Assembly (NCBI GenBank): GCA_029262835.1
Contig: JAJCYQ010000043.1
Location: forward strand, 97,123-161,122
Length of the DNA: 64,000 nucleotides
Source of the DNA: Bacteroidota bacterium
GTDB taxonomy: Bacteria; Bacteroidota; Rhodothermia; Rhodothermales; UBA10348
Reading direction: 5' to 3'
In this document: one piece after another, positions 36,043 to 45,768 of the stretch
How positions within the stretch are numbered: the stretch's first letter is position 1
How the letters are laid out: each line of letters opens with the position of its first letter
Made by a program: the position numbers and the translations under genes
The notes under the pieces: generated by a model
Databases searched by the model: none
Told to the model about the DNA's origin: nothing
Seen by the model: the letters and a program-made list of their open reading frames with translations, nothing else

Positions 36043-36109
36043 CGGTGTAGACCGCGTTGGCACACCTATTCATGAATTTTACAAGGCGGGGACCGCTCAA
36101 TGGTGGCCA

Positions 36110-36123
36110 TCAACACGCTTCTA
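36110..36123. mobile_element. MITE end (copy 4) at the stop codon of the BamA-like fusion gene
   Basis: Plus-strand TCAACACGCTTCTA equals the right end of copies 1 and 2 (reverse complement TAGAAGCGTGTTGA). TA at 36122-36123 with the first element G forms the TAG stop (36121-36123) of the minus-strand gene. A degenerate opposite end may lie near 36048 (TAGACCGCGTTGG), which would make a remnant of about 75 bp. Confidence 0.6.
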
Positions 36124-39100
36124 GAAATCGACCCCGACAGAGAGGTGGGTCGTGCGATCACCGAAGGAAATCCCGTCAAAGGGCCATGCCAGGTCGAGTC
36201 GGACCGGAAATCCCAGTACGAATGTGCGCATACCAAAACCCGATCCGACCAGCAGGTCATCGAGTCGAGAGCGCCCGGTGGCGTCCTTGCTGGTCAGCTT
36301 GAATGAGCCTGTCGTACCCCGCTCGCCCCACAGTCCGCCAACATCGAGGAAGGTTACGCCCTGCAGCCGGGACAGGAAGAGCGGACCTGGCAGCAGGCTG
36401 GCTGCCATTGGAAACCGGAATTCGGCGTTGAAGAGCGCAAAGTTCGATCCGTTGGCGGCATTGATGTCAAACCCCCGGAGTGGCATGACGGGTGTGGCGA
36501 AGACGAAGTCCGTCACATCTTCTATCGGGAAGCCATTCACCTCATCAAAGTCATTGTTGATCCAGTTCTGTACGCCGGACGAATAGAATACCTGCTTGTC
36601 TGGGCCGAATGACGTGGCACCCGACAGGCGGAGCGCCCACACGAGGCGGTTGCGGGCCGCCGAAAAGTAGGTCCGCGCATCGACCAGAAGCGTTCCGAAC
36701 AGGATGTTTTCGCGCTCAAGGGAGAGCGGGCTGCCAGACAGGCTGGCAGCGAAGCGGGATCCTGCCACCGGGAAGAGGAACCCGGGTACCGTTTTGTCCC
36801 GAGTAAATGTAACGCGGGGTACGAGTAGCGTGCGCGTGCGCGAGGGCCGCGCCACATCCGTAATGTCCGCCTGGCTTACGCCGAGCACTCCGGCCCCGAA
36901 CTCAAGACGCCGGAATTTGTCAATGGGCCACTGGGCCGCCAGGCGCGCGCCAAACTGGCGATAGCGGAAGTACGTGGGAGAGGACAGGTCCTCAAAATCG
37001 GCCAGCAGGCGTGAAAAGTGGAAGGTTGAAACGGCCCAGTCCGTCCGCCCCCCAAGATATTCGTAGGAGAAAATATAGTCGGAGTTGCGAAGGTCCAGCA
37101 GCAGGTTCGTTGAGATCGAAACCCGGTGGTCACCGAGCATGTCGCTGAAGAGCATCTGCGTCACACCCTGAACCCCGTACAGGGCATCGTACCCGGCTGC
37201 GCCGGTCACGATATCGGGAGAGAAGCGGAGTTTGTAGCGCCGGGGCAGGTAGGTCCCGTCGTCGTCCACATAGGCGCGGTCCTCCGCTGGCTCGCTGAGC
37301 GCCTCGACTTCGCGGGAGGGGGGACGCCGTCCGACATTGCGGAGCGTTTCAAAATCAACGCGGACGCCGCAGAACAGGGAGTCGGCTGGCTCGGCGCGGA
37401 ATCCCGGATCGGACGATGCCAATGAGGAGTCGTCGCCGTCCGGGTCGGTGGACCGTGGGCGCAGCCTGTCTCTTCCCCGAAGATATGGCCGACCTGCGAT
37501 CGTGTTGCGCAGGAATGGATTCTGGGCTTTGATCGATTCATTTGCCACCTTCGTGACGGGGGCTTCATGCAGTGAATCGGGCGCCACGCGTTCTGCCCAT
37601 ATGTTCGGGGCGGGTCGATCAATACGGCGATCGGCCATGTCCCGCAGCACATAGATCGAGGGAACACCCTCAAGCAGCGACACCGCGGCCAGGCTCTCGC
37701 CGTCGCCCGACATGGCAATCTGCATGACGCCCACGTCCAGATCTGTAATGGCACGGGCCTCGCCTGAGGCCAGGTTCATATGATAGATGTTGGGCACGCC
37801 GTTGTGGTCGGCTATGTAGAAGAGGTCGTCTGCGTGCGCTCCGTAGCGGGCACTGTATGCATCCCACGTTGTGTTGGTCGTCAGCCGCCGGGCATTCGGG
37901 AAGTCGGTTGTCCTGGTGTTGGCATCGTACGACACGCGGTACAGGTCATATCTCCCAAAGTCTTCCAGGAAAATGTCGATATCCGAGGCCGCATACCGGC
38001 CGAGACGGGTATGATGTCTGCGGTCCGAGTGGAAAACCAGTGCCTGTCCGTCCGGCTGCCAGGACGGTTCATGGTCGCTGAAAATATCGTCTGTCAGGTT
38101 ATGGACGGCGCCGCTCGTCAGGTCCATGACGTAGATATCGCTCTGCTGGCCATTGGTTGCTCCGAGTGCGATCTGATTTCCGGTCGGGCTCCACGCCAGG
38201 CTCAGGATCTGCTCAACCGCCGGGACGTCCAGGTGCTGGATGAGCCGCGTGCGTACATCCACGATAGCAATCGACTCCACGTCACCGCGCCGGACGGCTA
38301 CGGCCACGCGCGAACCGTCCGGACTCCAGGTCAGACCCGGCGTCAGGATGGGCAGTGCCTCGAAATCACGTGAAGTCTGCCCGGCAATAAGGCGCTCCGG
38401 TTCGCCCGTTCCATCGGTTGGTTTCATGTATACATCGAAGAGGCCCTGCGTCGTGCTGACGTATACCACCCGGTCTCCGAGGGGAGACAGTGTCGGGCTC
38501 ACATTGTAGAACCCGTCTTCACCGGAAACGACGAGGCGGCCCAGATCTCCCAGATTCTCCCGTGCGGCGACTTCCGGGAAATGGATCTCACGCAGTGCGC
38601 GGTGCCAGCGCGACGACAACTCTGCCAGCGAGAGCCCAATGGAGCGCTCGAACGCCGCATCTACACTGCGCATGGTGCGCAGCCGGCTCAGGATTTCACC
38701 AATCTTTTCCTGCCCGTACTGCTCCGCCACGTAATCCCAGACGCTCTGGCCTCCGCGGTAGGCAAAAAAACCGCGCAGTTCCGGAATGGGTGCCAGGTGG
38801 TCGTTCAGAATGGCTTCGCGTACGAACATGTCGGACTGGGTATCCCAGCCGAGGGCCGCGTATTCGGCGAGTCCCTCGTTGAACCAGAGCGGGATGCGCG
38901 CACGGGGACCGCCAGAAATAATGGCCTGGAGTGTTCCTTCGTAGAAATACTCGTTCACCATCGCGTGCACCAGTTCATGGTGGATGACGTGGCGCAGCGC
39001 ACGGAAGTCGCCAGTGAATGGAATGGCAATCCGGTTCTTGAAGAGCTCGGTTACACCACCTATCCCGTCGCTGAACGTAGGCAGGTTGACCGCATTGGTG

Positions 39101-39402
39101 ACCGAAAAGTCGCCGTGATCTTCGTAGACGATGATGGCCAGCGATGAACTGGGCCTGAAGTTGAACATGTCGGCCACCTGCTCATAGGCTTCCTCGGCCG
39201 CTCGAATGGTGAACTGGGCCAGGTGGTCGGCGCCGTCATGGTGAAAAACGGTGAAGTGACGGCTCTCGAGGTAGTACCACGTGCGGTCCTCGTAGTGGAC
39301 CTTGTTCTTTCCGAAGCGGAAATACTGGGCATGAGCCGGGTTCTGCATGGAGAACCCGCCCGCGATGACAGCCATGAGGAGTATGTAGCGCAAAGCGTCC
39401 AT
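36121..39402 (-). CDS. Peptidase-MA-like / TolB-propeller / BamA-type barrel fusion
   Basis: 1093 aa. Signal peptide (about 1-25, AHAQ). A gluzincin-type metallopeptidase domain has HHELVHAMVNEY (about 140) and the downstream glutamate in WFNEGLAEYAALG (about 175). A six-blade TolB/PD40 propeller spans about 295-590 (repeats such as GLTWSPDGSRVAVAV, SLAWSPTGNQIAL, EPSWQPDGQALVFHSD). A linker precedes an Omp85/surface-antigen barrel from about 720 (PRVTFTRDKTVPGFLFPVAGSRF, ALFNAEFRFPM, VTFLDVGGLWGE, ends SVGVDF). It probably sits in the outer membrane with the peptidase and propeller in the periplasm. No POTRA repeats are obvious. Confidence 0.86.
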   Translation of the reverse strand: MDALRYILLMAVIAGGFSMQNPAHAQYFRFGKNKVHYEDRTWYYLESRHFTVFHHDGADHLAQFTIRAAEEAYEQVADMFNFRPSSSLAIIVYEDHGDFSVTNAVNLPTFSDGIGGVTELFKNRIAIPFTGDFRALRHVIHHELVHAMVNEYFYEGTLQAIISGGPRARIPLWFNEGLAEYAALGWDTQSDMFVREAILNDHLAPIPELRGFFAYRGGQSVWDYVAEQYGQEKIGEILSRLRTMRSVDAAFERSIGLSLAELSSRWHRALREIHFPEVAARENLGDLGRLVVSGEDGFYNVSPTLSPLGDRVVYVSTTQGLFDVYMKPTDGTGEPERLIAGQTSRDFEALPILTPGLTWSPDGSRVAVAVRRGDVESIAIVDVRTRLIQHLDVPAVEQILSLAWSPTGNQIALGATNGQQSDIYVMDLTSGAVHNLTDDIFSDHEPSWQPDGQALVFHSDRRHHTRLGRYAASDIDIFLEDFGRYDLYRVSYDANTRTTDFPNARRLTTNTTWDAYSARYGAHADDLFYIADHNGVPNIYHMNLASGEARAITDLDVGVMQIAMSGDGESLAAVSLLEGVPSIYVLRDMADRRIDRPAPNIWAERVAPDSLHEAPVTKVANESIKAQNPFLRNTIAGRPYLRGRDRLRPRSTDPDGDDSSLASSDPGFRAEPADSLFCGVRVDFETLRNVGRRPPSREVEALSEPAEDRAYVDDDGTYLPRRYKLRFSPDIVTGAAGYDALYGVQGVTQMLFSDMLGDHRVSISTNLLLDLRNSDYIFSYEYLGGRTDWAVSTFHFSRLLADFEDLSSPTYFRYRQFGARLAAQWPIDKFRRLEFGAGVLGVSQADITDVARPSRTRTLLVPRVTFTRDKTVPGFLFPVAGSRFAASLSGSPLSLERENILFGTLLVDARTYFSAARNRLVWALRLSGATSFGPDKQVFYSSGVQNWINNDFDEVNGFPIEDVTDFVFATPVMPLRGFDINAANGSNFALFNAEFRFPMAASLLPGPLFLSRLQGVTFLDVGGLWGERGTTGSFKLTSKDATGRSRLDDLLVGSGFGMRTFVLGFPVRLDLAWPFDGISFGDRTTHLSVGVDF

Positions 39403-39459
39403 ACCCTATAGTATGCCCGAGCGGGGAAAATGTCACAGGCAGAACGGCGTGCCAGGTGC

Positions 39460-40740
39460 TCAGGCCTGACGCACCCAGCGCGCCAGATCGCGCAGCGTAG
39501 GCTTCTTGCCGTAGGAAAGGATTCCGACGCGATAAATGCGGCCGGCCATCCAGATGGCACCGTAAATGAACAGCACCATGAGTGCAAGTGACGCGGTTAG
39601 TTCCCAGACGGGTACGTCAATCATGGCGACGCGCACCACCATGGGGATGGGAGACGTGAAGGGGATCAGCGACAGCACAACAGCCAGCGTGGAATCCGGC
39701 TTCTCAATCACGGTCTGCATGAACATGATGGACAGTATGATCGGCAGCATGACCGGGAGCATGATGCCCTGGGCGTCCTGTTGCTGCTCGACGCTCGATC
39801 CAATGGCGGCGAACAGCGTGGCGTACAGCAGGTAGCCCCCCAGGAAGTACACGACGAACAGCACGAAAACAATGGGATCCAGTGCCGGAATCTGGAAGTC
39901 CATGGCGGCCAGCACCTCCTGGTTCGATGCACTTGCCGGGAGCTGGACGGAGACCGGATCGACGACAAGCCCCACAATGACCCCCGAGAGCAGTGTGCCT
40001 CCAGCGATCAGTATGGCCCAGAATGTCATCTGGACGAGTCCCATCGCGCCGATGCCGAGCACCTTGCCCATGAGTAGTTCGCTCGGGCGCAGCGAGGACA
40101 CCATGATCTCGACCACGCGGTTCTGCTTCTCCTGCATGACACCCTGCATGACCACGCTCCCGTAAATCAGCATGGCCATGTACAGCAGGAAGCCCATGAT
40201 GCCTCCTATGACCGCGTACGCACCCACATTCCCACGCTCGTCACCATCCTGGGTAAGTTGGACGCTGCTGATGGGTACGTCCGCCGTGATGGCGTCGTAC
40301 ACGACAGGGTCTACCTCCTGCTCATCAACGCGAAGCGCGCGAACGGCCGAGCGCAGGGTGCCGCGAAGATCCCCGTTCATCAGGGAGCCGCCGCCCGAAT
40401 CCGAATACCAGACGATTTCCTCGCCGTTCGATACGTCGTCCGGTATGACCAGAAAGCCGTCAATGTCGCCCCGGAGGACGTGTTGGCGGAGGGAGTCGGG
40501 TGGCTCGGTGGCCCTGGTGAATGTGATCTGATCATGCTCAAGGCGGGACAGGAGCACACCCGAGTTATCAACGACGGCGATTTCCTGTTCACCGGTCTCC
40601 AGCGAGTTGATACTCACGAGCGCCACAACCACGAAAAAACCGATCAGGGCGATCGGGCCGAGGAGCGTTGTGAGAATAAACCACCGGGACCGAACCCGTG
40701 TCATGAACTCGCTACGGGCTATAACCATCATCTTGTTCAT
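39460..40740 (-). CDS. ABC-2 type permease (NatB-like)
   Basis: 426 aa. N-terminal helix near RSRWFILTTLLGPIALIGFF, then an extracytoplasmic domain of about 130 residues (EQEIAVVDNSGVL, FLVIPDDV, VWYSDSGGG) and five C-terminal helices, with the family stretch GSVVMQGVMQEKQNRVVEIMVSSLRPSELLMGKVLG. This matches the NatB/DUF3526-type exporter permease. Its start overlaps the ATPase stop; together they form an efflux pump whose substrate (Na+ in Bacillus NatAB) is not established here. Confidence 0.9.
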   Translation of the reverse strand: MNKMMVIARSEFMTRVRSRWFILTTLLGPIALIGFFVVVALVSINSLETGEQEIAVVDNSGVLLSRLEHDQITFTRATEPPDSLRQHVLRGDIDGFLVIPDDVSNGEEIVWYSDSGGGSLMNGDLRGTLRSAVRALRVDEQEVDPVVYDAITADVPISSVQLTQDGDERGNVGAYAVIGGIMGFLLYMAMLIYGSVVMQGVMQEKQNRVVEIMVSSLRPSELLMGKVLGIGAMGLVQMTFWAILIAGGTLLSGVIVGLVVDPVSVQLPASASNQEVLAAMDFQIPALDPIVFVLFVVYFLGGYLLYATLFAAIGSSVEQQQDAQGIMLPVMLPIILSIMFMQTVIEKPDSTLAVVLSLIPFTSPIPMVVRVAMIDVPVWELTASLALMVLFIYGAIWMAGRIYRVGILSYGKKPTLRDLARWVRQA

Positions 40741-41687
40741 GCGGCACCTCCAGCGTTTTCGGCTACGGCATCGGCTCCCTGTGTACGGGTTACGGCCTGG
40801 ACAAAAATTTCCCGCATGGGCAGTTCCATGAGCTCGAACCGGATGAGTTCACCCACATCGGACAGCGCCAGGTTCAGGATGTCCCGCGGCCGGGCGCCTT
40901 CCGCGAGTTGAAACTGAGCGTGACGTCGGCTCCGGGCAGAAACGCGGGCCGAGCCCGACGCTTCGACCTTGTCAATGAATGCGTCCCCGTCTTCGAAGTC
41001 GATCTCGAGTGTATTCCGGCCAAAGCGTTTCTTGACTTCATTCAGCGTGCCCTGGAGAACGATCTGGCCCTTCGAAACGAGACAGATATCGTCGCACAAC
41101 TGCTCCACCTGCTCCATGCGGTGACTGGCAAAGACAATGGTGCAACCCGAATCCTTGAGCTCCATGATCACAGACTGCAGGAGATCGGCGTTGATGGGGT
41201 CGAGGCCGCCGAAGGGCTCATCCAGAATAAGCAGCTCCGGGCGGTGCAGAATGGTTGCAATGAACTGGATTTTCTGCTGCATGCCCTTGGAGAGCTCGTT
41301 CGTGGCCTTGTCGACCCACGAGCGGGCATCGAAACGATCCAGCCAGGCGGCGGCCTGATCCTTTGCCTGCTGCCGTGTGAGTCCCTTCAGTTCGCCGAAG
41401 AGAACGAGCTGTTCGCCCACTTTCATTTTCGGATACAGCCCGCGTTCCTCGGGCAGGTAGCCCATGCGCGACTGCGTTCCAGGTCCGACTTCCTCGCCTC
41501 CGAAACGTATGCGTCCGGCGTCGGGCGTCGTGATGTAGGTGATCATGCGGATGGTGGAGCTCTTTCCGGCTCCGTTGGGTCCGAGCAGACCGAGAATCCG
41601 GCCGGGCCGCGCCTCAAAGGAGACGTTGTCCACGGCAAGTGTGTCCTCGTACTGCTTCCGGACCTCCTCAACGTTCAGCGTGTGCAT
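40737..41687 (-). CDS. ABC transporter ATP-binding protein (NatA-like)
   Basis: 316 aa from ATG 41687 (MHTLNVEEV). Walker A LGPNGAGKSS (about 38), Q-loop/ABC region LPEERGLYPKM, signature LSKGMQQKIQ (about 135), Walker B ELLILDEPFGGLD (about 155), switch His in VFASHRMEQV. A C-terminal extension of about 90 residues (DFEDGDAFIDKVEAS) is typical of the DUF4162-type NatA proteins. It powers the following permease (4-bp overlap). Confidence 0.94.
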   Translation of the reverse strand: MHTLNVEEVRKQYEDTLAVDNVSFEARPGRILGLLGPNGAGKSSTIRMITYITTPDAGRIRFGGEEVGPGTQSRMGYLPEERGLYPKMKVGEQLVLFGELKGLTRQQAKDQAAAWLDRFDARSWVDKATNELSKGMQQKIQFIATILHRPELLILDEPFGGLDPINADLLQSVIMELKDSGCTIVFASHRMEQVEQLCDDICLVSKGQIVLQGTLNEVKKRFGRNTLEIDFEDGDAFIDKVEASGSARVSARSRRHAQFQLAEGARPRDILNLALSDVGELIRFELMELPMREIFVQAVTRTQGADAVAENAGGAA

Positions 41688-41694
41688 GGGTGGG

Positions 41695-42315
41695 TTATTC
41701 AGGTTCGGAACGGTAGAACCGGACATCGTCGACGGCGAGCGTGTACGGTCCATATCCACTACTGAAAACAGCCACGTGGGTTACGTCCGTTCCGGAAAAA
41801 ACTACTTCCCGGCCGAATCCTTCCTGGGAAAACCGCTCGAACGGAATGCGGAAGCGGGTCCACTCGTCGTTGGCGACCACGTAGGCGTTATAATAGTCGA
41901 AGTCCTTGACCGATGCCGTGGCCAGTTGGATGACGAACGTCTGCTGCTGTCCCTGCAGTTCACGCAGGGCGATTTCAAGGCCGTCATACGTCGAGACGTC
42001 GACGGCTGACTCCCCGTCGCCAAGCAGCGCCCGGGCGCCCGACACCTGGTTGCCGGCACTGCCCGCCGGTCGCGTGCCACCTACCGTCAGGTGGTAAATG
42101 GATCCGGGGCGGTTGCCCGCCGTGTCAATGAAAATGGTCGATGTTGTTTCACCGCCGTCGGCGACCGCTTCCCAGGGTGTGCCGAGCAGGGTGCTGGCAT
42201 CTCCGTCCTCGAAGTCGTCTACCTCACCGCCAATCATGGGACGGATTTCGGGTCCGCCTCCACAGGCAGACAGGGTGAACACGACAAGAAGCAAAAGCGC
42301 GGTACGTAATGGCAT
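41695..42315 (-). CDS. Small lipoprotein with CIA30/CBM11-like jelly roll
   Basis: 206 aa. Lipobox FTLSAC (Cys about 18). The mature part starts DDFEDGDASTLLGTPWEAVADGG and contains SIYHLTVGGTRPAGSAG, STYDGLEIALREL, DEWTRFRIPFERFSQEGFG and TLAVDDVRFYRS, the layout of CBM11/CIA30-like beta sandwiches that bind glycans or act as assembly factors. It starts where the upstream small ORF stops (1-base overlap) and ends 7 bp before the ABC ATPase gene, so one transcript is likely. Confidence 0.75.
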   Translation of the reverse strand: MPLRTALLLLVVFTLSACGGGPEIRPMIGGEVDDFEDGDASTLLGTPWEAVADGGETTSTIFIDTAGNRPGSIYHLTVGGTRPAGSAGNQVSGARALLGDGESAVDVSTYDGLEIALRELQGQQQTFVIQLATASVKDFDYYNAYVVANDEWTRFRIPFERFSQEGFGREVVFSGTDVTHVAVFSSGYGPYTLAVDDVRFYRSEPE

Positions 42316-42587
42316 CAGAGCAGATTCATGGTGGATGAGGGCACGGGTATCAGATACTCAGGCCGGAACATGTCCTCATGTACGCCGAACTGTCCGGTCC
42401 CTCTGAAATCGACCGATACGAAACCGTCCACGGTAGCCCGGACTTCCCCTATTCCGTAATACGTCGGCATGGGGCCGTAGTACACCAGTTGTCCGTGATC
42501 GAAGTCCATGAGACGGCGTGCCCGCCGATGAAAGGCGGGAATGGCTGGCAGCAGCTCAAGGCGATATGGACTGACGGTTCTCTTCAC
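42315..42587 (-). CDS. Small hypothetical protein
   Basis: Up to 90 aa; a better start may be ATG 42509 (MDFDHGQLVYY), giving 64 aa. A beta-rich short protein (GQLVYYGPMPTYYGIGEVRATVDGFVSVDFRGTGQFGVHEDMF) that looks like a small SH3-like barrel. Its stop TGA overlaps the lipoprotein start by one base (TGATG), supporting that it is translated. No family recognised. Confidence 0.55.
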   Translation of the reverse strand: MKRTVSPYRLELLPAIPAFHRRARRLMDFDHGQLVYYGPMPTYYGIGEVRATVDGFVSVDFRGTGQFGVHEDMFRPEYLIPVPSSTMNLL

Positions 42588-42653
42588 AGGTCAAAACTCT
42601 GGCCATCCCCTATATTACTGATTACAATATTTGTGTGACACATACTTTCCCGC

Positions 42654-42941
42654 ATGAACCATCAGGAAAAAATGATCGACCGTCAGGTCGGCCGCAATGC
42701 TGAACTGTTCGCCCACAAGATAGGGTCCATGCCCACGAAGGCCGAGCGCTATGGGTACATCCGCATCCTGGTTGCCATTATTGAGCAGGCACACAGCGAA
42801 TGGAACCAGACGCCCCAGAAGCCGGACCAGGTGGCCCATCTTGTGCATCGCCTCAGCAGGGGCGAGGTCGACAAGGACGAGGTCAAGGAAATCGTCCGCC
42901 TTCGCGACGAGGAGCGTGGCTACGTGCCGAAAAAGAACTGA
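42654..42941 (+). CDS. DUF4290-like small protein
   Basis: 95 aa, all-helical and charged: KMIDRQVGRNAELFAHKIGSMPTKAERYGYIRILVAIIEQAHSEWNQ, then VAHLVHRLSRGEVDKDEV. The ...YGRNxxxMxxxAxxIxxxxER... pattern resembles the Bacteroidota DUF4290 family, though this copy is shorter. Function unknown. It is divergent from the minus-strand operon and convergent with ruvC. Confidence 0.6.
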   Translation: MNHQEKMIDRQVGRNAELFAHKIGSMPTKAERYGYIRILVAIIEQAHSEWNQTPQKPDQVAHLVHRLSRGEVDKDEVKEIVRLRDEERGYVPKKN

Positions 42942-42962
42942 CCAACGCCCGCACGAGAGATC

Positions 42963-43502
42963 CTACCGCGTCCGTTCCGGGTTGTCCTTGACAAAATCTG
43001 CCCAGTTGCGGTAGCTCCCACCCGGCGTCTCCGGCCCGCGGTGCGCATGACAGAGCGCAACGGCGACTGCATCGGAGGCATCGAGCGGCAATGCACTCAC
43101 GTCTCCAAGCGACAGGATGGACGCAATCATGTAGCGGACCTGCTCCTTCGAGGCGTTTCCATTGCCGGTCACCGACTTCTTGACCTGCTTCGGGGAGTAC
43201 TCGACAACCGGAATTTCCCGGTTCAGCGCCGCGAGCATGGCCGCCGCCTGCACGCGCCCGAGTTTCAGCATGGACTGCGGGTTACTTCCGTAGACCGGCA
43301 TTTCCACCGCGCAATAGTCGGGTCGATGCGACGCAATCAGCTCCGAGAGCGCCTCGTAGATCTGTTTCAGGCGCAGTTGATGCGTATCATCGGTGCTCAC
43401 GCGGATGATACCCGCATCTACGAGCACTTCCGATGCGCCACTGCATCTAACGACAGCAAATCCTGAAATCCGACTGCCCGGGTCGACGCCGAGAATAATC
43501 AC
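42963..43502 (-). CDS. ruvC: Crossover junction endodeoxyribonuclease RuvC
   Basis: 179 aa. It resolves Holliday junctions together with RuvAB. Acidic catalytic residues are visible: Asp7 in LGVDPGSR, Glu in YCAVEMPVYGSNPQSMLKLGRVQG-like region (about 67), and the Asp pair in LPLDASDAVAVALCHAH (about 142-145). The KKSVTGNGNASKEQVRYM stretch is diagnostic. It is translated just after yebC with a 4-base overlap, the common yebC-ruvC arrangement. Confidence 0.96.
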   Translation of the reverse strand: MIILGVDPGSRISGFAVVRCSGASEVLVDAGIIRVSTDDTHQLRLKQIYEALSELIASHRPDYCAVEMPVYGSNPQSMLKLGRVQAAAMLAALNREIPVVEYSPKQVKKSVTGNGNASKEQVRYMIASILSLGDVSALPLDASDAVAVALCHAHRGPETPGGSYRNWADFVKDNPERTR

Positions 43503-44245
43503 GAGATGGCCTCGAGCGTCGACGCGTCAAGCTCCATCGTGGAGTAGACCGCCTGCACATCCTGCAGGTCTTCCAGTTTGTCAATGAGCAGGGCGACTTT
43601 CTGGGCCGTGGCCGCGTCGACCGCTGTCGTGGTTGTCGGAATGCGCTGCAGCGAGGCCTCGGCCACTTCGATGCCAGCCTCATCGAGTGCAGTCTGGACG
43701 CTACCGAAGGCCTCGACCGGCGTGGTCACAATGAACTGGTCGTCTTCGAGCTCCAGATTCTCGGCCCCTGCATCGACCACCAGCAGGAACAGGTCCTCCT
43801 CGCTGCGCCCGGCGGCCGGAATTTCAAATACCCCCTTTCGGTCGAAATGGAACGCGACACTGCCCGACTGACCCATGCTTCCACCGGCCTTGCTGAAGAG
43901 CGCGCGGACGTCGGCAACGGTGCGGTTGGTGTTGTCCGTGAGCGCGTCAATGAAGAGGGCGATGCCGCCGGGGGCATACCCTTCATAGGTCATCTCCACG
44001 TAATCGCTGCCCTGGATTTCGCCGGTACCTCGCTTGATGGCCCGTTCAATATTGTCCTTGGGCATATTCTCCGACTTCGCTTTCTCTACAGCGAGCGCAA
44101 GGCGGGCGTTCATGCCCACATCGCCCCCACCCTCACGGGCGGCGACCATGATGTCCCGCGTAATACGCGCCCACGCTTTTGATCGGCGGGCGTCGGTGAC
44201 GGCTTTCTGCCGCTTTATTTTTGACCATTTATTGTGGCCGGCCAT
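43499..44245 (-). CDS. YebC/PmpR-family protein (TACO1-like)
   Basis: 248 aa from ATG 44245, giving the exact family start MAGHNKWSKIKRQK. Other marks are ARITRDIMVAAREGGGD, NARLALAVEKAKSENMPKDNIERAIKRGTG, YEGYAPGGIALFIDALTDNTNRT and GGSMGQSGSVAFHF. Originally described as a transcriptional regulator, the family is now linked to translation of difficult (proline-rich) stretches. Length is normal. Confidence 0.95.
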   Translation of the reverse strand: MAGHNKWSKIKRQKAVTDARRSKAWARITRDIMVAAREGGGDVGMNARLALAVEKAKSENMPKDNIERAIKRGTGEIQGSDYVEMTYEGYAPGGIALFIDALTDNTNRTVADVRALFSKAGGSMGQSGSVAFHFDRKGVFEIPAAGRSEEDLFLLVVDAGAENLELEDDQFIVTTPVEAFGSVQTALDEAGIEVAEASLQRIPTTTTAVDAATAQKVALLIDKLEDLQDVQAVYSTMELDASTLEAIS

Positions 44246-44364
44246 AAGGTGCCTGTGCTGTTTGTTAGTCGTTGATACGCCTGCTACGGTATGGTAAGCC
44301 CTGCAACGCATATACAAAGCCACGGGATTCGGAACATGACATTTTGTCGGGTATTCCACGCGAC

Positions 44365-45753
44365 ATGCAAGCACTCAATGATATTCCCGTCCTGGACGAC
44401 CTGGATGCGCCCAAGCAGGTCGCGGTCACGTCGTCCGGTAAGCGAAACGTATATCTGGAAACGTACGGTTGCCAGATGAATGTTTCAGATTCTGAGATCG
44501 TAGCCTCGGTGCTGCGCGAGAACGGCTATGGCCTGACGCACGATGAGTCCGAAGCCGACATCGTGCTCATCAACACGTGCGCCATCCGTGAGAACGCGGA
44601 GCAGAAAGTGCGTCGGAGGCTCGATGAACTGCGCTCGCGCAAGAAGCGCCACAACCCGGACCTGCGTCTCGGCGTGCTCGGCTGCATGGCCGAGCGGTTG
44701 CGCCACAGGCTACTCGAGGAAGAAAAACTGGTCGATCTGGTCGTGGGCCCGGATGCCTATCGGGACCTTCCGAACCTGCTGTCCCAGGCGCACGACTCGG
44801 GGCAGGCGGCGGTCAACGTGCAGCTTTCCAGAGAGGAGACGTATGATGATATTTCGCCGGTCCGCTACGACTCGAACGGCGTCTCGGCGTTCGTGTCCAT
44901 CATGCGGGGATGCGACAACATGTGCTCTTTCTGCGTCGTTCCGTTCACGCGCGGCCGGGAGCGCAGCCGATCGGCCACGAGTATTCTCGATGAGTGCAGC
45001 CGCCTCGTGGACGAAGGCTTCCGGGAGGTCACGGTGCTCGGCCAGAATGTGAACTCGTATGCGGCCGATGGTGTCGGGTTTGCCGAGCTGCTCTATCGGA
45101 TCAGCCAGATATCGCCGGAGCTCCGGATCCGCTACTCGACGTCGCATCCAAAGGATTGTTCGGACGAACTGCTGCACGTACACGCCGAGCGGGAGAATGT
45201 GTGCAACTACATCCACCTTCCTGTGCAGCATGGAAATACAGCCATGCTCGAGCGCATGCGTCGGACCTATACACGGGACGAATACCTCTCGCTCGTCGAG
45301 CGTGCGAGGCTCATTGTGCCGGGTGTATCGCTCTCGACAGATATCATTGCCGGCTTCTGCGACGAAACGGAAGAGGAGCACCGCGATACGCTTTCGCTCA
45401 TGGAGGCTGTCCGCTATGACCATGCCTACATGTTCATGTATTCCGAGCGCCCCACAACGTATGCGGCGCGCAAGTACGAGGACAACGTGCCGGAGGAGGT
45501 CAAAAAGCGTCGTCTGACGGAAATCATCCAGCTCCAGTCGCAGATTTCGCTCGGCAGCAACCAGGCGGAGATAGGGTGCGAACATGTGGTGCTCGTCGAG
45601 GGAACGTCCCGGCGCTCGGATGCCCAGCTTGCGGGGCGTACGGACAGCAATAAGATGGTCGTATTTGACCGGGGAGACTACGAAAAAGGGCAATACGTGC
45701 GCGTTCGGATCACGGACTGCACGTCAGCAACGCTGATCGGCGAACCGGTATAA
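44365..45753 (+). CDS. miaB: tRNA-2-methylthio-N6-dimethylallyladenosine synthase MiaB
   Basis: 462 aa from ATG 44365. UPF0004 domain cysteines in [17 protein letters not shown] and GVLGCMAE bind the auxiliary cluster. The radical-SAM CxxxCxxC is [17 protein letters not shown] (about 170). Further marks are [37 protein letters not shown] and a C-terminal TRAM domain (about 395-460). It methylthiolates i6A37 in tRNAs reading UNN codons. Confidence 0.95.
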   Translation: MQALNDIPVLDDLDAPKQVAVTSSGKRNVYLETYGCQMNVSDSEIVASVLRENGYGLTHDESEADIVLINTCAIRENAEQKVRRRLDELRSRKKRHNPDLRLGVLGCMAERLRHRLLEEEKLVDLVVGPDAYRDLPNLLSQAHDSGQAAVNVQLSREETYDDISPVRYDSNGVSAFVSIMRGCDNMCSFCVVPFTRGRERSRSATSILDECSRLVDEGFREVTVLGQNVNSYAADGVGFAELLYRISQISPELRIRYSTSHPKDCSDELLHVHAERENVCNYIHLPVQHGNTAMLERMRRTYTRDEYLSLVERARLIVPGVSLSTDIIAGFCDETEEEHRDTLSLMEAVRYDHAYMFMYSERPTTYAARKYEDNVPEEVKKRRLTEIIQLQSQISLGSNQAEIGCEHVVLVEGTSRRSDAQLAGRTDSNKMVVFDRGDYEKGQYVRVRITDCTSATLIGEPV

Positions 45754-45768
45754 ACAGGAGGGCGACAG

